A stretch of DNA of 64,000 nt from Cladobotryum mycophilum. Taxonomy: Eukaryota > Ascomycota > Sordariomycetes > Hypocreales > Hypocreaceae. Under the pieces are notes generated by a model that ran no database searches, was not told where the DNA came from, and saw nothing but the letters and a program-made list of their open reading frames with translations. The position numbers were made by a program, and so were the translations under genes. Positions within the stretch are counted from its first letter, which is position 1. Each line of letters begins with the position of its first letter. The DNA lies in the NCBI GenBank assembly GCA_036429605.1, contig CM071589.1:1302001-1366000 (forward strand), given 5' to 3'. Positions 57,753 through 64,000 of this stretch are shown here, piece after piece.

Positions 57753-59178
57753 TGTAAGGCGGGCGCGGCAGGTCGCAGGCGAGGATGGAAGGAGGAGGAG
57801 AGAGGCGAAGGTGGTTGAAGAGGAGGAGGAGGAGGAGGTGGTGGTGGTGATGGATGGGAAGCTTTAATCGAGCTCCGATCACAGGGCCGGGTGGAGTCAC
57901 TGAAAATCCTTGTCTTAAAATCGTCTGGTCTGTTTTTTTTTGTTTTTCGCCTCGCAGGCTTTCGACACAAAAAAACTAAATGAATGGCGTGCCGAAATGA
58001 CGTCTATCGAGAAAGAAAAAAAAACGATGGCAGTTTATGGATCTCGAAGACTAGAAATTAAAGAAGAACAAACAAGTTGAAATAAAAAAAACACACAAGT
58101 TCGCTCCAGAGATGCAACGCAACAACAGCAACAAGAGACTGAATGTGTGTGCGTTGGACGGATTTTTTATCAGGCGCTTGGATGGTGGTTGGAAAAAATC
58201 AGCTGGACGAGGGTGGGTGCGGGTTTTTCAGGGGAGGGAGGGAGGGAGGGAGAGAGAGAGAGATAGCGGATGTAACATGTGAAAAGAAGGAAAAAAATGA
58301 ACTGCACCCACAGAACCTTTAGAACCGAATTTAGCGCACTCTCTCCCTCCCTTCTTTCCCCGCTAATCTCAGGTGGATTTAAAAAAAAAAAAAAAAACAT
58401 CCATGGATGGCATTTTCTCGTCCCCCTCTCTGCACTTTCGCCAACGCCGACCTATGCCTGGTCAGGTAGGGCTCGGCTCAAAATGGGGTAGCCAATCCGG
58501 CTTAAGGCTTAACCGGCGTCGCTCGCTCACTCACTCACTCACTAAAAAAGAATGGAGGCCAGGCGAGAAATCTTCGGGACGGTGGGCTTCGGGACATGTC
58601 GCTGATTGGGCCTCGGGGTTGCGGCGTTCAGTAGTACACTCGTACTCCAGGGCAGTGTCTTTGAGTGTGTCACCTTGGACGGGCACCTGGAAACTTCTAA
58701 TGTACCCTTCCAATCTCTAAGCTCGGTTCGGCATCTCCTTATCATCGGCAGTGGCAATGGCGAGAAACGTCAAAATATGCGGAGATGCATAACTGAAGCA
58801 GTGCTGATCCCAATCGTCCCATCACCATTGGGCAACCAAACATGGGGGAACTTATCAGTCCCCTCAAAAGTTCAAATCCCTTTTGCTTTAGCTCCGGGGA
58901 AAGGGCTAGTATCTAGATCTATCCTCCCGAACTCACCCACTCCCAGCAATGCCCAAGGTAGCAATGCGTCTCGTGAGCTCTTTTTTCTTCTTTCTTTTCG
59001 TTCGAGTCGTGTGCATTATCGTTAGTCCCTATTGCGTGATGCTTGGCCCAGATGATTGCAATGTAATTTCATTCTTTCAATTTCTCTTTTAGATTGTTAC
59101 CAAACCGCCAAGATGTTGACCATTTCCAGATTCCATCTCTCGCTTGCTTATTTGTTTGTTTGCTTGTTTGCTATTTCT
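57753..59178. other. Intergenic region between two minus-strand genes
   Basis: It holds a GGA/GGT repeat (about 57790-57855), a GGGA/GA repeat (58230-58262), an A17 run (58379-58397) and a CTCA tetramer array (about 58525-58543). No gene is supported. Confidence 0.5.
58230..58262. repeat. (GGGA)n(GA)n repeat
   Basis: About five GGGA units pass into about six GA units; non-coding. Confidence 0.85.
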
Positions 59179-60688
<1,510 letters not shown>

Positions 60689-61179
60689 CTTGACCAACTT
60701 GCTGCGGATGTGGTGTGGGCTGAGGGTTCAAAAGACAAAATTTGGTCGAGGGTTGGCCGTAAAGAGTAACCCCGCCACGGCTGCTGACAAAAATAGCAGA
60801 AAAAGATGTAGTGATTGCATGTATTTTTCCAAGGGCAGTTACTCCCTCTTTTATGTCTAGTCACGGCTATGACATCAGTGCATGTACCAATGTTGGCATA
60901 ACATATATCTATATATACAAGTTGATATATCTTTTACCAAGTGTGGCCATGCTCAGAATCTTCTCTATTTTTTTTTGGGTTATCTCCATTTAAGATTGTA
61001 AATAAATAAATTGCGTGCCCAATACAATTATTTAACGGTGGGGAGACGTGGGGTCATTCTTTGGCGGGGTCCACGACGAAGCCATGTCGCATTGCGTCGC
61101 GTTGATCCTTAAAACTCATCAATGTAAATATCATTCTACTATACCATATCCGAATCAAGATATCATTGATTAATAGGAA
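60689..61179. other. Divergent intergenic region (promoters of MetAP2 and the kinase)
   Basis: AT-rich with TATATCTATATATAC near 60903-60920. No gene is visible. Confidence 0.5.
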
Positions 61180-62054
61180 ATGGAAAGTCAGGTTCAGAGA
61201 TTGGTTGACAAGGCCTGGAAGAAGTATCAAGAGACCCCAGATGACCAGCGACTATGTAAGTCATCATGACCGATTTGTTTCCCCAACAGATGCTTAATCC
61301 ACCCATCGACCTCACGATTGCACATATTCTTGATATAAGTTATCGTTATTCAATACACTGACCATGTTATAGTAGTTGGAGTCGCCGGCATCCCCGGCTC
61401 AGGCATGTTATCCCATCTACCCACCACATCATGCTCCCTCCACTAATACATCGTAGGCAAGACGACCCTCGCTCAAATCATCACCAACAGACTCAATGAA
61501 CATGCTGTAAAACTCCATCCCGAGGCTCCCCCACCAACGGCCTTCCTCCCCATGGACGGCTTCCACCTCACCCGCGCCGCCCTCTCCGCCATGCCCGATC
61601 CCACGACCGCTCACGCCCGCCGCGGCGCAGCCTTCACTTTTGACGCACCCAAGTTTCTTGCCCTCGTCCAGGCTCTCCGTCTTCCCCCGCGGAGCCCATC
61701 CTCGCACCGTCCTTTGACCACGCGGTCAAGGATCCCAAGGAGGAAGACATCAAGATCCTACCGGAGCACAGGATTGTCGTCTCGGAAGGCTTGTATCTCG
61801 CCTTGGACAAGGATGTCTGGCGAGATGCCGCCGCCTTGTTTGACAAATTATGGTTTGTAGAGGTAGACTTTGAAGTGGCGAGGAAGAGACTGGGGGAGAG
61901 GCATGTAAGAGCTGGTATAGTGAAGGACCTTGAAGAGGGTGACAAGAGAGCTCGAGAAAACGATCTGGTGAACGGAGAGGAGATTATCGAGTATAGACTA
62001 AAAGTCGACGAGGTGATTCAGAGCAAAGAAGACGGAAGTTGGGCTCATGAGTAA
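61180..62054 (+). CDS. P-loop kinase of the uridine kinase/YFH7-like family, three exons; frameshifted at a C5 run
   Basis: Join 61180..61255, 61373..61402, 61457..62054. One base is missing at the run 61684-61688; with six C the frame is continuous and the protein has 234 residues. The Walker A motif GIPGSGKTT is split by intron 2, which has a GC donor (GCATGT) and a TAG acceptor. Then come FLPMDGFHLT (the substrate-side DGF motif of the uridine-kinase/pantothenate-kinase group), PSFDHAVKDP, RIVVSEGLYLAL (Walker B-like strand) and WFVEVDFEVARKRLGERHVRAGI with the lid arginines. Yeast YFH7 has this order. It should phosphorylate a small metabolite such as a nucleoside, sugar or vitamin; the substrate is unknown. 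Confidence 0.88.
61403..61456 (+). other. GC-AG intron within the Walker A codons
   Basis: The sequence is TCAG/GCATGT ... CGTAG/GC. No GT donor gives both phase and the conserved GSGKT. GC-AG introns are a known minority class in fungi. Confidence 0.8.
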
Positions 62055-62206
62055 GATATAATGGCACTGTAAATCAGCGACACATCTTCAAATCAACTAG
62101 CTAACACTATGTATGGTATTGGTGGTGTAAACGCATAACTAAACCTCAAAGGGATATCCAATGCATAAAACTTCAAGCTGTAAATGCTTCAAAACGAACA
62201 AACTAA

Positions 62207-63333
62207 TCAGTTACTGCCATCTTTTGCCTCCTCTGCGATTGGCGCAGTTTGTTCCGCTGGCTGGTTCCGCTCAGCAATCTTCAGCTGGCTCATCTGGCTC
62301 GCAAGACTCAACCCCGTACCCTTTCTCTTCTGCACGGCCTCTGCCCACCTCTTCTCATCACTAATAGGCTGACCTTGGCCATCCAAGCCCAAAACCTCCA
62401 TCAGCTCTGGTATCTCGGCGTGATCTCTAGTCGTCTTCATCCGGTGGCACCAAGTCACCCTCTTCTCCTCGAACCTCCCATCCTTGCCCGAGTCGCCCAC
62501 ATGCCCAGGTTCTTCAAACGAGCCAAGCTGCGGCCTATGCTCGTCCCGCGGGGTCGTAACAGGCGTCACAATGTCCAGCGGCTCAAAGAGGAATTCACCG
62601 CCAACTTGGCGGGAATCGCCAGATTTGAGCGCCAGACCCGAGGGCACAAACTTTAGACCCTGCACGATGCTGTCCAAGATCCCCTTGGCTGTGCTCTTCT
62701 TTGCGTAGGCAGGCCTCTCGCCCATGTTTAGCGTCTTCATCATGCCGAGGGCGTCAAACAGTGACCGCGTCGGATCCGTATAGACTGGAAAAGGGCAGCC
62801 CGTTTCCTTTACGTACATGTCGATCAGGGCAGGGTCTCCGCATCCAATGACGGTAATGAAAGTGCTGACGGGCAAACGCAACAGCGCGTCGGGGGTAATC
62901 GACTCGGATAATGTTCGAAGGTATTCTTGGCACATCTGTATTAAAACAAGATGATTAGCAATGCACTGCGCAGCAATAGATTGGGAAAACATACGCCGCA
63001 GAAAAAGTGTCGAACAAAGATGACGAGCACACGGCGGGCGACGTTTTGCCCCGTGTACAGGCTCTTGAATGTATGCGTCTTGCCATTGCGATCAAGCAAT
63101 ACATAGTTCTCAATCTCGTCGAGGAGTTCCGCAGAAGGTATCTCGTTGGTGGTTTGAACCTCGCCGTCAAAGTCCTTGGGTTTGGTCTTGTCGATGTCGA
63201 GAGACGCAGGAGGTGACTGATTGGAGGATGGCGCCTTGCTGGCTGGTGATGTCACTGGTTCCTGTTCCCGTGGCGCTGGAGCAGAGGTAGGCTCCTCTAG
63301 CTTGGGGACAGACTCGACCTTTGTTTCTTCCAT
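62207..63333 (-). CDS. Peroxiredoxin-like/AhpC-TSA family protein (AAED1-like), two exons
   Basis: Complement of join 62207..62935, 62995..63333 (355 residues, phase 0 junction). About 65 residues of Pro/Ser/Glu-rich sequence precede a thioredoxin-fold domain: YVLLDRNGKTHTFKSLY, RRVLVIFVRHFFCG and, after the 59-nt intron, MCQEYLRTL. The intron thus lies inside a Cys-Gly-Met-Cys (CxxC) motif. VITVIGCGDPALIDMY-like and YTDPTRSLFDALGM segments follow, as in AhpC/TSA_2 (AAED1) proteins. A redox role is likely but has not been shown for the fungal members. The C-terminus (WCHRMKTTRDHAEIPELMEVLGL) is a conserved extension in fungi. Confidence 0.85.
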
Positions 63334-64000
63334 TTCTAGACTAATCCGAGATTTTCAAGTGTGCCAAAGAAAGTTACACAAAACAAAACATCAAGACTAG
63401 TTAGGTTGATGGGAAAGAAGCCTAATTTATTAAAAGATTCCCCCCCCCTCCTCTCCTTCCCTTCTCCCCACAAATGGTATTGTCAACAAGCAAGGGGCGC
63501 AAAATAGCTTCATGTCCGCTGGCGCTACCACGTCGGAGGCGGCAGTCTTCCCGGTTTTGGATCAATTGCTCCGTGCTGGAACCTGGGTTTACCATGGAGA
63601 GTGGTGGGAGACTCGTCCAGAACTTCTTGCTTTGCCTGAGACAACTGCGCCACTACTTTTAATAAATATCCATGGGGGATTGGCCAAGGTAGCTGCTCAT
63701 TAAGGCGCATGTACCAAAAACTGGGATGCAGGAGTTGAGCAAACGGTTTTCCGGTCAAAGTACTTGTGCTGGCTGTTGATATGCTACCCTGTATTTGTCC
63801 ACATCGAAGGGAGCCAACATCAAAATAATTGTCAATGCCCCAGAAAATAGATCCAGCCAGCCCTCATAGTCTAGATAACTAAGATTCATCATTAAAACAA
63901 CGGAAACACACCGCCAACTACGGGGTATAGCCTCCTCCTGTAACCTAAGACTTCTTTCTAATTTTAGTCGTTACCTACCCATCAGATCCCCGCGTCCTGT
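63334..64000. other. Window end, no supported gene
   Basis: It holds the promoter of the peroxiredoxin-like gene and a C9-type run (63441-63449). A 63-codon frame at 63512..63703 (plus) has a poor start context and no recognised domain; it could be an exon of a gene but cannot be supported. Confidence 0.4.

Noticed and set aside
63512..63703. 63-codon plus-strand frame (WETRPELLALPE)
   Set aside because: Poor initiation context, no domain and no clear splice partner; kept only as a remark on the window end.

Overview
The window is nuclear DNA of a filamentous ascomycete, most likely a Sordariomycete (Pezizomycotina). Genes are monocistronic, on both strands, and cut by short introns, mostly about 50-70 nt with GTRNGT donors, CTAAC/CTGAC-like branch points and YAG acceptors. 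Intergenic DNA is rich in microsatellites and pyrimidine tracts. Gene content is fungal: Sly1, Iec3, translin, MetAP2, an NADP isocitrate dehydrogenase, a fungal U2 snRNA, a sedolisin and a GOOX-like oxidase. All splice junctions were inferred by eye from frame, splice consensus and protein families; exon lengths were checked for phase.

Layout. 0-12 kb holds a C2H2 regulator, a secreted bicovalent-flavin oligosaccharide oxidase, then three small secreted cysteine-rich genes (5.6, 9.3 and 11.2 kb) spread through gene-poor DNA. 12-21 kb holds a large uncharacterised protein, a coiled-coil protein, an acidic protein with a Cys-rich head, and a short-chain dehydrogenase. 22-37.6 kb is a housekeeping block: NADP-isocitrate dehydrogenase with two possible starts, the INO80 subunit Iec3, the SM protein Sly1, a PNUTS-like CCCH protein and translin. 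38.2-38.4 kb carries the U2 snRNA gene on the minus strand. 39.9-45.3 kb holds a hypothetical protein, a small hypothetical and a sedolisin protease. 45.3-50.4 kb is gene-poor and contains a decayed partial copy of the U2 locus. An amino-acid permease (50.4-52.5 kb) is followed by another gene-poor 4.7 kb. The end holds an Ups2/MSF1-like lipid-transfer protein, MetAP2, a YFH7-like P-loop kinase and a peroxiredoxin-like protein.

The genes are independent and form no operon or evident biosynthetic cluster. Loose themes are secretion/extracellular digestion (oxidase, cysteine-rich proteins, sedolisin, amino-acid permease) and core cell biology.

The most notable observations are these. (1) Three conserved genes are each broken by one base at a run of C (PNUTS-like, MetAP2, kinase), most simply homopolymer errors in the assembly. 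(2) The U2 gene, with about 45 bp of its 3' flank, has a damaged partial duplicate 8 kb away. (3) A GC-AG intron interrupts the Walker A codons of the kinase. (4) Two of the small secreted proteins share a three-cysteine module that ends at a phase-0 intron.
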